The notes beneath the pieces are model-generated. The model was not told the origin of the DNA. It worked only from the letters and a program-made list of their open reading frames with translations, and did no database searches. The translations under genes were made by a program, and so were the position numbers. Below, one piece after another: positions 56,136-63,990 of a stretch of DNA of 64,000 bases (within the stretch, counting starts at the first letter, position 1; the number at the start of each line of letters is the position of its first letter). This DNA is from a virus. The stretch lies in the IMG/VR virus record IMGVR_UViG_3300050821_009780, positions 62,001 through 126,000 of that record; one strand, 5' to 3'.

Positions 56136-58694
56136 CTACAGCTCCAGCCCGGCACCGAGCGCGGTCAGGTCCACCGACGCCTCATCGTAGCGGACCACGG
56201 CCCCGCCGCAGATCACGGACAGGTCGGCCTGGTCGGCCGGGGCCACCCCGCAGGTGCCAGTCATGATGACCCGCTCGCCGTCCGGGAGCACCAGCACCAG
56301 CGTGTTCGGACCTGTCCTGACGCGGCAGTAGCGGACCAGCTCCGGCACCGCTTCCTGCGGCATGCGCCCGGTCAGCTCCACAATCACCGTACGGGGCACC
56401 GGGTGCCCGTGCTCGCTCTCATACTCCTCGCGAGCGGGCGGCAGCGCATCATGCCCGTGCTCGTTCTCGTACTCCTGTGCCTGCCGGGTCCCAGCGTAAT
56501 CCGGTTCCTCCCGCCTGCTCCTTATCTCCGCCAGGGCGGGCAGCACCGGGGCGGGGGCCACATCGTCCTCGTCCTCCTCGGACAGGTCGATGTCGGTTTC
56601 CGGCTTCACGGCCCCGGCGGCGAAGCGGTACCGGCTGTCCGGGCCCTTCTCCAGGGTGCGGACCGACCCCCAGCGCCGCCCGGCGTGCCACTCGGCGAGC
56701 ATGGGCGGCCAGCCGGGGACGGGGAAGATGATCGCGGGCTCCAGCACCGCGATCACGTCGTTGAAGTCCACGTCGTTGCGGACGTACCACTCCAGGGCGT
56801 CGTGGATGTTCATGACGAGCCGGACCTTGTCCTTCAGCCCGGCCTTGCGCAGCGCGGCCTCGGAGCGGACCATGGCGATTTTCATGTAGTCGCCGGTGGC
56901 GGACCCCTGCACCGGGGCGTTGCCGGCGGTGCGCTGCGCATCGCGGCGCTTGCGGCGGTCTGTGCTGTCGATGTCCCAGATGCGGACCTGGCGCCCCCAC
57001 CAGGTGGTGACGTACCCGGTGTCGTACGCGGTCTTGATGCACTCCTCGGTGAACGCCTTGATCTTCGGGTAGGCGGCGTGGAAAGCGGCGAACAGGTCGG
57101 CCGCCTCGGCCCGGCTGATGCCGAGCCGGTCGGCGAGGCCATCTTCGGACAGCCCGTAGACCATGGCCAGGCCGAGCGTCTTGCCGACGTCGCGCTGATC
57201 GGGGGTGACCTCCTCGACCGGGACGGCGAACACCAGCGACGCGGTGACCGAGTGCACGTCCACGTTGTGCTCGAAGGCGTAGAACATCTTCTGCTCGTGC
57301 GCCATGCCGGCGACCGCGCGCAGCTCCGCCTGGGCCAGGTCGTAGCCGAGCTGGTACCAGCCCGGCGGCGCCCCGATCATGTCCCGGAAGTTGAACTTGA
57401 ACTCATCACCGTCGCGCAGCGTGTAGAAGTACTTCTTGGGCGACTGCTGGTAGTTCGGATCGTTGCAGGCAAACCGGCCGGCCGGGACGCCGTGCTGCAT
57501 GAGCGAGGCGTGCACCCGGCCGTCTTCGGCGTAGCCGTAGGCGTCCTCGAACTTGACCAGGAAGTCGCGGTACAGCTTGGTGAGCTTCTTCCACTTCAGG
57601 AAGCTGGCGACCTCGGGGTAGGTCTTAGACAGTCCCTTGAGCGCGACCTTCGCATCTGTGCCCTGCTGCGGCCCGGTAGTCTTCCCGCCCTTGGTCCAGT
57701 GAGTGCACGGCATGCCGCAGTCCTCGTACAGCAGCTTGCGAAGCTGGACCGGGGAGCCGAAGTTGAACGTGGGCAGCAGCGCCTCGCCTCGCAGCGCCCC
57801 GAAGTCCTCGCGGACCTCCTCCATGTAGCGGTCGGCGAAGTCCTTCGCCTTCCGGCCCCACTCGCGCATGCCGTTGAAGTCGTACCAGATGCCCTCGTCC
57901 TCCATCTCGCAGACGACGGGCAGCACGGCCATTTCCAGCTTCCAGATGAACCCCTGGCCCTTGGCCTGGCTCTCGGCGAGCATCTGCTGCAGCCGCGGGT
58001 AGCGGAGCCGGTGGTGGGCCAGCGCGTAGACGGTGTCCTCGCAGGTGTAGCGGACCACCTTGGGGTCGCGCGGGTCCAGCACGTTGAACCGGATCTGCTT
58101 CCGCTGCTTGGCGGTGAGCTTGTCCGGGTACAGCTCCGCCAGCTCCAGCTGCTTGTGCCAGAAGCCGCTGGTGTCGCGGGCCTCCTGCTCCTCGGTCAGC
58201 TCCTTGAGGCCGTGGAGACGGCTGCCGGCCAGGGCGTAGGACTCCAGCATGGTGTCGGAGCGGAGCCGGAACTGCTGGTAGTCCAGGTCGGTGCCGAGCT
58301 GCTCGTTGAACCAGCGGCGCAGCACCCGCAGGTCGAACTTGCCGCCGTGGAAGGTCATGAGCGGCTGCCCGGACTCGCTGCGCGCCTGGGTGAACAGCGG
58401 GTAGAGCAGCTCAGCTACGCCGCGCGGGTCGAGATTGGGTCCGACATCGTGCCCGACGGGGACGTACCGGGACCACTTCAGCGAGTTGGTGAAGGAGACC
58501 CCGGCGATGAAGTTCTCCTCCGGGTGCAGCGACGCCTTATCGCGCGAGTCCCCCAGGTATCCGGTCTCGATGTCGCCGCTGCACGCACGCCCATCGGGCT
58601 TAGCGGGGTCGGTGCACTCGACGGTGACCCGGGCGACGTACTCCCTCAGCTCGTCCAGGCTGCCGATGAGATCGTAACTAGGCTGGAAGGCCAC
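56136..58694 (-). CDS. Family A DNA polymerase (PolA-like), Leu at the 762 position
   Basis: 852 residues. 3'-5' exonuclease motifs: CSGDIETGYLGD (about residue 38), then MTFHGGKFDLRVL and SDTMLESYAL. Polymerase motifs: QLGYDLAQAELRAVAGMAHE (A), the O-helix RDVGKTLGLAMVYG (B, about 500) and NIHDALEWY (C, about 631). Aligned with E. coli Pol I, the O-helix position 762 is Leu rather than Phe/Tyr. The last 190 residues are extra: an acidic linker, then TVIVELTGRMPQEAVPELVR with a DnaE-C-terminal-like look. The start is GTG 58694. It is the replicative polymerase, matching the clamp set nearby. Confidence 0.94.
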   Translation of the reverse strand: MAFQPSYDLIGSLDELREYVARVTVECTDPAKPDGRACSGDIETGYLGDSRDKASLHPEENFIAGVSFTNSLKWSRYVPVGHDVGPNLDPRGVAELLYPLFTQARSESGQPLMTFHGGKFDLRVLRRWFNEQLGTDLDYQQFRLRSDTMLESYALAGSRLHGLKELTEEQEARDTSGFWHKQLELAELYPDKLTAKQRKQIRFNVLDPRDPKVVRYTCEDTVYALAHHRLRYPRLQQMLAESQAKGQGFIWKLEMAVLPVVCEMEDEGIWYDFNGMREWGRKAKDFADRYMEEVREDFGALRGEALLPTFNFGSPVQLRKLLYEDCGMPCTHWTKGGKTTGPQQGTDAKVALKGLSKTYPEVASFLKWKKLTKLYRDFLVKFEDAYGYAEDGRVHASLMQHGVPAGRFACNDPNYQQSPKKYFYTLRDGDEFKFNFRDMIGAPPGWYQLGYDLAQAELRAVAGMAHEQKMFYAFEHNVDVHSVTASLVFAVPVEEVTPDQRDVGKTLGLAMVYGLSEDGLADRLGISRAEAADLFAAFHAAYPKIKAFTEECIKTAYDTGYVTTWWGRQVRIWDIDSTDRRKRRDAQRTAGNAPVQGSATGDYMKIAMVRSEAALRKAGLKDKVRLVMNIHDALEWYVRNDVDFNDVIAVLEPAIIFPVPGWPPMLAEWHAGRRWGSVRTLEKGPDSRYRFAAGAVKPETDIDLSEEDEDDVAPAPVLPALAEIRSRREEPDYAGTRQAQEYENEHGHDALPPAREEYESEHGHPVPRTVIVELTGRMPQEAVPELVRYCRVRTGPNTLVLVLPDGERVIMTGTCGVAPADQADLSVICGGAVVRYDEASVDLTALGAGLEL

Positions 58695-58697
58695 TGC

Positions 58698-58874
58698 TCA
58701 CGCACCTTCCAGGGCCTCGTCTATCTGGCGCTTCAGGTCGGTGAGCGACGGCCCCTCGAACCACGTGTCGCCGCTCTCCGACACGGCGCAGTACAGCTGC
58801 CCGGAAGCGGTCGGCCGCCCGTACCAGAGGGTGTAGCCGTGGTGCCGCTCGACCGGGACGGGCTGGGAGTTCAC
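58698..58874 (-). CDS. Hypothetical protein (58 aa)
   Basis: GTG 58874 (VNSQPVPVERHHGYTLWYGR). Reads PTASGQLYCAVSESGDTWFE and GPSLTDLKRQIDEALEGA: resembles small DUF with beta-hairpins and a C-terminal helix. Stop lies 4 bp before polymerase. Not recognised. Confidence 0.65.
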   Translation of the reverse strand: MNSQPVPVERHHGYTLWYGRPTASGQLYCAVSESGDTWFEGPSLTDLKRQIDEALEGA

Positions 58875-59093
58875 CTACGCAGCCCGGTTGTACCGCGACC
58901 CGGCGAGCGCCTGGCGTGCCTCTTCCCTGGTCGGGAAGCGGAACGCTCCCTGGCGGAACGGGGCGAAGTTCCACTCGTGCATGACCCGGGCGAACTCGCC
59001 CAGGAACTCGTCCTCGGTGACATCCGGGGCGGCGAGCACGACCTCCAGCTCCACATCCAGCCCGGCTATCACGTCCAGTTCAGCTGCCGTCAT
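58875..59093 (-). CDS. Hypothetical protein (72 aa)
   Basis: ATG 59093 with GGTGGGAG upstream. MTAAELDVIAGLDVELEVVL, VTEDEFLGEFARVMHEWNFA and REEARQALAGSRYNRAA: small alpha/beta. Overlaps upstream gene by 14 bp. Not recognised. Confidence 0.68.
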   Translation of the reverse strand: MTAAELDVIAGLDVELEVVLAAPDVTEDEFLGEFARVMHEWNFAPFRQGAFRFPTREEARQALAGSRYNRAA

Positions 59094-59295
59094 CTCCCAC
59101 CCTCCGGTGACTCGCCTGCACAGAACCGGCTCGTTCATCAAGCCGGTCCAGCCTGTCCCGCAGCTGCACAAGCTGCTCCGGGGTAAGAAGTTTCATCGCC
59201 TCCTGGGCGACCCGCTTGGCAGCAGCCAGCCGGTGCTCCGCCTGCATCCGGGCAAAAGCCTCTTCCGCCAGGCTGAGCGCGGCCTCTGCCATCAT
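59080..59295 (-). CDS. Hypothetical helical protein (71 aa)
   Basis: ATG 59295 placed 12 bases after GGAGG; GTG 59307 abuts it and was rejected. MMAEAALSLAEEAFARMQAE, MKLLTPEQLVQLRDRLDRLD: one long helix. Not recognised. It follows the delta-like gene by about 20 bp. Confidence 0.62.
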   Translation of the reverse strand: MMAEAALSLAEEAFARMQAEHRLAAAKRVAQEAMKLLTPEQLVQLRDRLDRLDERAGSVQASHRRVGDDGS

Positions 59296-59314
59296 TTCGT
59301 CCGCCACCCTCCTA

Positions 59315-60235
59315 TTACGCCCAGAGAGCGGCGACCGCCTCCAGGATTCCGTCCCGGGCCCCGGACTTCCAGGCGGACTCGGCCAGAGCGAGGACCTCCC
59401 GGCAGCGGGCCGTCCTGCGCGGGGTGTAGGCGGCAGCGTACGGCCGGAGCAGCCGCACCGAGTACGCGTCTATCTTCAGCCGGATGGCGGCGTCCTGCGC
59501 GCTCACGCCCTTGCGGGCGGCATCGCTGAGCACGGACAGCACGGTCAGCCGGGACGACAGCAGGGCGAGCACCTGGCCGGCCTGGTCCGGGGGGGTAAAT
59601 GCGGCAGCCGCCATGGCGGCCTTCACGTTGCCGGCCACCATCAGGTCGGCGAACTCGTACCGGGCGGCGGGCGGGCACACCAGGTCCAGCGCGGGCACCT
59701 CCGGAGGCAGGTCGGCGAACCCGGCCTTCAGGGCGGCGTGCCGGGCGGCGGCGATATCTCCCGCGCACCGCTCCAGCAGGGCGGCCCCGAAGTTGCGCCC
59801 GGCGCCAGGCCACCAGGAGGCGGCGAGCTGCGCCTGCCCCTCCGGGTCCTTCGGGACGGTGCAGCGGACCAGCTGGCCGTGCCGGGAGTCGCGCAGGGCG
59901 GCCAGCGACGGGGCGAGGACGGACCGCGGCCTGTCCGGCTTCTCGCTGCGCTCCTCGGTGCGCGGGAAGTCGTCGTCAGCGGAGACGAACACGGTGAACG
60001 CGCGGTCGAACTCGTCGGCCAGCAGCAGCGGCAGCCGGTCCAGGTGGCCGAGCTTCTCCGCTCCCCATACGGTAACCAGCCTCGGGCCGGACGGGACGGC
60101 CAGCAGGATATCCCACGGGTTGCTCTCAGGCCACAGGTTCCACCGGCTGGCTCCGGGCAGCGCCTCGGCGTAGGCGGCGGTGACATCATGGCGCAGCACC
60201 GGCTCCGGCCCGCACACCCAGGCGACCCGGGTCAC
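59315..60235 (-). CDS. Clamp-loader delta-like subunit (HolA-like, 306 aa)
   Basis: GTG 60235 (VTRVAWVCGPEPVLRHDVTA); upstream residues (GTYSQWARKKP) look coding but lack a start codon. HolA/delta pattern: RVAWVCGPEPVLRHD, LVTVWGAEKLGHLDRLPLLL, then GQLVRCTVPKDPEGQAQLAA and helical C-terminal collar (AGQVLALLSSRLTVLSVLSD, KIDAYSVRLLRPYAAAYTP). No P-loop, as expected. It opens the beta clamp together with DnaX and delta-prime. Confidence 0.78.
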   Translation of the reverse strand: MTRVAWVCGPEPVLRHDVTAAYAEALPGASRWNLWPESNPWDILLAVPSGPRLVTVWGAEKLGHLDRLPLLLADEFDRAFTVFVSADDDFPRTEERSEKPDRPRSVLAPSLAALRDSRHGQLVRCTVPKDPEGQAQLAASWWPGAGRNFGAALLERCAGDIAAARHAALKAGFADLPPEVPALDLVCPPAARYEFADLMVAGNVKAAMAAAAFTPPDQAGQVLALLSSRLTVLSVLSDAARKGVSAQDAAIRLKIDAYSVRLLRPYAAAYTPRRTARCREVLALAESAWKSGARDGILEAVAALWA

Positions 60236-60273
60236 CGGCTTCTTGCGCGCCCACTGGCTGTAAGTGCCGACGG

Positions 60274-60681
60274 CTAGCTCCCCGGCTTCAGGGAGAAACC
60301 GGTCTCGGCGGCCAGCTGGCGAATCATAGAGGGAGTGAACGACGCACCCAGGCCGAGCTGCGCCTTGCGGCCCTGCTCGCCGGCGGCCTGCTGCTGCTCT
60401 GCTACCTGCTGCTCGAAGGAGATGCGGGCCTGGATCGCCCACAGCTGGCCCGGCGGCCCGAATGCCTCGGCGACCGACTGGATAAGGCTGTCGAGCCGGG
60501 CGCTGAGCACCGTGCCAGGGTCGAACTGGATGCCCCGGCGGGCCAGCTCGGCAAACCCGGCCTTGTTCTGCTCGACGAGCCCGTTCAGGTGCTGCTGCAT
60601 CTGCGCGGCCTGCTGAGCCAGCTGCTGCTCCTGGGTCAATGCCTGCCCGTTCGGCTGCCCGAACCCGTTGGTCCCTGCCAT
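60274..60681 (-). CDS. Hypothetical Gln-rich helical protein (135 aa)
   Basis: ATG 60681 with GGAAAG upstream. MAGTNGFGQPNGQALTQEQQ, then QQAAQMQQHLNGLVEQNKAG, FEQQVAEQQQAAGEQGRKAQ: Gln-rich coiled coil. Lies between delta and delta-prime, so it may be tied to the clamp loader. Not recognised. Confidence 0.7.
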   Translation of the reverse strand: MAGTNGFGQPNGQALTQEQQLAQQAAQMQQHLNGLVEQNKAGFAELARRGIQFDPGTVLSARLDSLIQSVAEAFGPPGQLWAIQARISFEQQVAEQQQAAGEQGRKAQLGLGASFTPSMIRQLAAETGFSLKPGS

Positions 60682-61473
60682 TTACCTTTCCTCCCTGAAC
60701 GCGCTGGACAGCGCAACCGACGAAGCATTCCTCGCACCCTCGTACCGCCCCAGGGCGCGCAGCACCCGGCGGGCCTGGTCGCTGGTCACGCCGGGGGCGA
60801 ACCCGGCGGAGAACCGCACCCACCGGGCGGAGGCGGCCTCTTCCGCCCAGGCGCGCAGCACCCCGGCGTGGGCCGGGGTCCAGAAGCGGAGCGCCAGCTC
60901 CAGCACCGCGCCATCGCCGTCCTGCGCGGCACGCAGGGCTGCGGCGACCACCGAACGAAGCCTGCCGCCATCACTGTCCCGGGCTGCCTCCAGGGCCGGA
61001 GCGACCCGGCCGCGGCCGAGCGGGGCGCACCGCAGCGCCTCGCTGCGACCGCAGTGCTGCTCCAGCACCTCGGCGACCTGCGCATCGGTGAGCAGGCTGA
61101 CCCGGTACACCACGGCCCGGGAGACGACGGTGGGCAGCGGCGGGCGGGACGCGGTAAGCAGGAACCGGATGTGCGGCGGCGGATCCTCCAGCACCTTGAG
61201 CAGAATGTTCTGCGCGGCCTCGGTGGTTCCGTCCAGCCCGATGATCACTGCGATGCTCCCGCCCTGCGGGCGCTGGCGCGGGACCAGCCCGACAATTTCC
61301 CGGGCGAGCGCGGCAGAGGGGCCGTCGTAGCCGTAGGAGGTCATGCGGTGGTGCCGGGCGGCATGCTGGGCCAGCTCGGTCTTGCCGACCGAGGACGGGC
61401 CGAGCAGCAGGGTGACCGGAAGCAGATCGCGCTCCAGCTCAGCCCGCAGCGCCTCGTGACCGACGAGCCTCAC
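60682..61473 (-). CDS. Clamp-loader delta-prime-like AAA+ subunit (263 aa)
   Basis: GTG 61473 in a GTGA overlap. VRLVGHEALRAELERDLLPV, P-loop LLLGPSSVGKTELA, Walker B region VIIGLDGTTEAAQNILLKVL, then LEDPPPHIRFLLTASRPPLP and VVSRAVVYRV (sensor 1 and arginine site). This matches DnaX-family AAA+ proteins, and the PPP-H-R-F segment is the delta-prime/DnaX pattern. It is the third loader subunit in the window. The Walker B has GLD in place of DE, which would lower ATPase activity as in delta-prime. Confidence 0.82.
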   Translation of the reverse strand: MRLVGHEALRAELERDLLPVTLLLGPSSVGKTELAQHAARHHRMTSYGYDGPSAALAREIVGLVPRQRPQGGSIAVIIGLDGTTEAAQNILLKVLEDPPPHIRFLLTASRPPLPTVVSRAVVYRVSLLTDAQVAEVLEQHCGRSEALRCAPLGRGRVAPALEAARDSDGGRLRSVVAAALRAAQDGDGAVLELALRFWTPAHAGVLRAWAEEAASARWVRFSAGFAPGVTSDQARRVLRALGRYEGARNASSVALSSAFREER

Positions 61474-61673
61474 GGAGATACTGCCTCCACTGCCGCGCGG
61501 ACAGCGCGCCGGTGACGCGAGCTGCCTGCACCGCGCCCGTAATCCCAGGATTCGTACACTTCCCGCCGCAACGGCCCGGGCACCTGCTTCCAGTGTGCCG
61601 GGCACATGAGCCTGACGACATCAACCTGCACCGTGCAATCAGGTCCCGGGCACGTATGAGGGGTCCTGGGCAT
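61470..61673 (-). CDS. Small Cys-rich protein (67 aa)
   Basis: ATG 61673 (MPRTPHTCPGPDCTVQVDVV). C-x4-C, then VVRLMCPAHWKQVPGPLRRE: the C-P-x-H-W pattern recurs in actinophage small proteins of unknown role. Metal binding is likely. Ends SRHRRAVRAAVEAVSP. Confidence 0.78.
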   Translation of the reverse strand: MPRTPHTCPGPDCTVQVDVVRLMCPAHWKQVPGPLRREVYESWDYGRGAGSSRHRRAVRAAVEAVSP

Positions 61674-61687
61674 GGGCTTTACCTCCC

Positions 61688-61858
61688 CTACGGACGGTTA
61701 GCGGGTCCCCATGGCGACCAGGTCCAAAGTCCGCCAAGGGCCACAAGGGCAAGGACGACGAACACGAGGGCGATGAGGTGCTGAACCGAGATGGTCTTGT
61801 CCACCCACGCGAGGATGGCACCGATGAGCGCTATGACGAACGCGATAAGACTGAGCAT
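61688..61858 (-). CDS. Small membrane protein (56 aa, two helices)
   Basis: ATG 61858 (MLSLIAFVIALIGAILAWVD) with TAG at 61688. A second helix follows (HLIALVFVVLALVALGGLW). Short loop (KTISVQ) between: hairpin topology with both ends on the same side. This shape fits small holins and superinfection-exclusion proteins; neither is shown here. Confidence 0.7.
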   Translation of the reverse strand: MLSLIAFVIALIGAILAWVDKTISVQHLIALVFVVLALVALGGLWTWSPWGPANRP

Positions 61859-61872
61859 GACGGGATCTCTTT

Positions 61873-62994
61873 CTATGGCTCCGTGTACAGGCGGCGCACG
61901 GCAGCGAGCACGGTATCTACGGCTGCGGCGTCCAGGCCCTTAACGTGCCAGAGTTCGGCCTCCAGCAGCTCCTCACGGGTGAGATCGGGTTCCGGAGCTG
62001 CCGGGGCAGGCAGATACCCCTTCTTCCGGTCCACGCCCTCCAGGACAGAGCCCTCGTACTTCCAGCCGGGCGCAGCCTCGGCGAGCATCCGCTCCAGCCG
62101 GTGGATGACGGCGCGCTTGACATGGTCGGCGGGCTTCTTGTGCGTCTGCTGGTCCATCCCGCACTCCGGGTACAGCTCGCGCTCGGCCCTGGAGAACGAG
62201 TGGTACCAGCCCTTGGGGGCCTCCAGCTGGAGACGGTGGGCGGCCAGCGGGCGGTGCACGTGGTTGCCCTTGGCATCCCTGAGCAGCTCGACGGCCTCGC
62301 GCACCTCGGCAGCGGTCAGCTCCACGCCCTCGACGTTGAACTTCTCCTGCGCAGGAGCGGCCATCCCGTCGCGCACCGCCTGCCCCAGCTCGCGCATGGC
62401 CCGGCCGGCCTGGTTCCGGCTGAGGCCGAGGCGGCTCAGCGGCGGAACGGCACCATCTTCCTTCAGGTGCCCGGCGATCTCGCTGAACAGCGAGAAGAGA
62501 CTGACCGGGCCGTCCCAGTCGTCCGGCACGGTCGCCAGGTAGTCCCTCATCCGGCCGACGAACTGATCGTCGGCCAGCGACGGGTAGTCATCCCAGCTCT
62601 CGCCACCGAACAGCTCCACCCAGCGGGAGCCGCCCTCGCCGGCGACCGTATCGCACAGCAGCAGCTCGCGCCCGGAACGCCGGGAGACCTGCTCGCGCTT
62701 GCCTCGCATGTACAGCGCCACCTTGCCGGACAGGAACGCCCGCCAGGAGACGCGCTGCCCGGTCTTGGCACTGACGAACGAGGAGTCGTACTGCCGGAGG
62801 GCGTTGCGGCCCTCGGCGTTCACCGCGACCAGGAGCCGCTCCATTATGTCGGCAGCGGCGTCCTCCGCATCCTGGGTGTTGCCCCCAGCGCCCAGCAGCT
62901 TCCGCGCCAGGCCCTGAACGTACGCACCATCCTGCCGGAAAAACTCGTCCGCATCTGCGGGCGCGGCATACTTGCCGAAATCACCCATCCCCAT
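61873..62994 (-). CDS. Probable RNA polymerase sigma factor (373 aa)
   Basis: ATG 62994 preceded by GGTGGTGGGAG. Residues about 15-110 follow the sigma region 2 pattern: DEFFRQDGAYVQGLARKLL, TQDAEDAAADIMERLLVAV, SWRAFLSGKVALYMRGKREQ. Residues about 175-215 resemble region 4 (LSRLGLSRNQAGRAMRELGQ, a helix-turn-helix). Extra C-terminal 160 residues are unassigned. It follows its own palindromic promoter. It may redirect host polymerase to phage promoters. Fold assigned by pattern only. Confidence 0.68.
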   Translation of the reverse strand: MGMGDFGKYAAPADADEFFRQDGAYVQGLARKLLGAGGNTQDAEDAAADIMERLLVAVNAEGRNALRQYDSSFVSAKTGQRVSWRAFLSGKVALYMRGKREQVSRRSGRELLLCDTVAGEGGSRWVELFGGESWDDYPSLADDQFVGRMRDYLATVPDDWDGPVSLFSLFSEIAGHLKEDGAVPPLSRLGLSRNQAGRAMRELGQAVRDGMAAPAQEKFNVEGVELTAAEVREAVELLRDAKGNHVHRPLAAHRLQLEAPKGWYHSFSRAERELYPECGMDQQTHKKPADHVKRAVIHRLERMLAEAAPGWKYEGSVLEGVDRKKGYLPAPAAPEPDLTREELLEAELWHVKGLDAAAVDTVLAAVRRLYTEP

Positions 62995-63038
62995 TTACTC
63001 CCACCACCGCGATGAGGGCTGAAACTCACCTGGGTCAG

Positions 63039-63067
63039 ACCCTAGTCCTCGACTTGGCTGAAGTCAA
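63039..63067 (-). promoter_or_regulatory. Promoter with palindromic -35 element
   Basis: Minus-strand TTGACT (63062-63067), 17 bp, TAGGGT (63039-63044). The -35 is in GGCTTGACTTCAGCCAAGTC. The expected start is near 63032, about 38 bp before the sigma-like gene. Confidence 0.82.
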
Positions 63068-63071
63068 GCCT

Positions 63072-63254
63072 TCAGGAGGACGCGTGCCCGGAGCCGGCGT
63101 CACCATCGGAAACGTGGCGGATCACGCCGAAGTACTGGCTGAACGCCTGCGGTGCCCGGGTCCGAGCACACGACTCGCACTGGCCCCCGTCCCACGCCCC
63201 CGGCAGGTAAAACAGCGTCGTCCCCTTCGAGCGGCAGCTGGCGCACTCGTTCAC
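63072..63254 (-). CDS. Small zinc-ribbon protein (60 aa)
   Basis: GTG 63254 (VNECASCRSKGTTLFYLPGA). C-x2-C, then QCESCARTRAPQAFSQYFGV: zinc ribbon. Stop lies 4 bp upstream of the promoter at 63039-63067. Not recognised. Confidence 0.72.
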   Translation of the reverse strand: MNECASCRSKGTTLFYLPGAWDGGQCESCARTRAPQAFSQYFGVIRHVSDGDAGSGHASS

Positions 63255-63532
63255 CGGAGGACCGCACCGCTCTTGCGAGCCTTGCGCAGCGTAACCACGC
63301 CGACCGCGATCTGGGAGCCGGGGATGTCAGTGCTGTCGGCGGCCACCTCCTGCAGCAGCATGCCGCTGGCCCCGCGGGCCGACGACAGCGGGGAGTGGAA
63401 CTTGCCGCCCTCGATGGTGAACCCGCCCTGCAGGAACCGGACCGTGGCCGGGCCGTCGGTCACCGTGCCGGTCTTCTCCGTGGCGACCCGCCACTTCCGG
63501 GTGGCGAAGTACTCATCCCAGCTGCCGTCCAC
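63251..63532 (-). CDS. Hypothetical protein (93 aa)
   Basis: GTG 63532 (VDGSWDEYFATRKWRVATEK). TVTDGPATVRFLQGGFTIEG, then IPGSQIAVGVVTLRKARKSG: beta-rich. Overlaps both neighbours by 4-20 bp. Not recognised. Confidence 0.7.
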   Translation of the reverse strand: MDGSWDEYFATRKWRVATEKTGTVTDGPATVRFLQGGFTIEGGKFHSPLSSARGASGMLLQEVAADSTDIPGSQIAVGVVTLRKARKSGAVLR

Positions 63533-63734
63533 GCTTATCCTCCAGGTAACTGTCGTCGTACACCAGCGTCACCCACGGCTCGTCGGTGTACATCCCCGGC
63601 GGGCTGTGCAGGTTGCAGTGGTCGCGGTGCCTGGTGCCGCACCCTCCGGCCGCACAGGTGCAACCGGGAAACCAGTGACCGACGTGCGGTACCTGCGCTG
63701 CGCAGTGAACGCACTGCACCTCGGGCTTAGTCAT
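63513..63734 (-). CDS. Small Cys-rich protein (73 aa)
   Basis: ATG 63734 (MTKPEVQCVHCAAQVPHVGH). C-x2-C, then WFPGCTCAAGGCGTRHRDHC with several Cys/His: likely two metal sites. Ends EDKRGRQLG. Not recognised. Confidence 0.7.
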   Translation of the reverse strand: MTKPEVQCVHCAAQVPHVGHWFPGCTCAAGGCGTRHRDHCNLHSPPGMYTDEPWVTLVYDDSYLEDKRGRQLG

Positions 63735-63990
63735 CCAGGAAATCCCTCGTGGCGAACCGCGTTGCCATGGCCGCCCTGCGGGTGTCGGTATCGGCGACGG
63801 TCTGCTCGTGCGCGGCGGTCTTCGCGGCGGGCTTGCCGTGCTCCAGCCAGCTCGCGTACTCGTCAGCCGGGCTGAAGATGCTGTCCGGATCGGCTCGGTA
63901 AGCGGCGGCAAAGTTCGGGCAGCTCACCTGGTGCGCCTCGACCAGCCCGGCGGGCGCGGTGTACCCGCAGACGCAGCGCCCGGTGCACAC
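63727..63990 (-). CDS. Zinc-binding N-terminus protein (87 aa)
   Basis: GTG 63990 (VCTGRCVCGYTAPAGLVEAH). Cys C-x3-C-x-C then VSCPNFAAAYRADPDSIFSP and a helical C-terminus ending TRDFLDD. Only 10 bases of the window lie upstream. Not recognised. Confidence 0.65.
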   Translation of the reverse strand: MCTGRCVCGYTAPAGLVEAHQVSCPNFAAAYRADPDSIFSPADEYASWLEHGKPAAKTAAHEQTVADTDTRRAAMATRFATRDFLDD

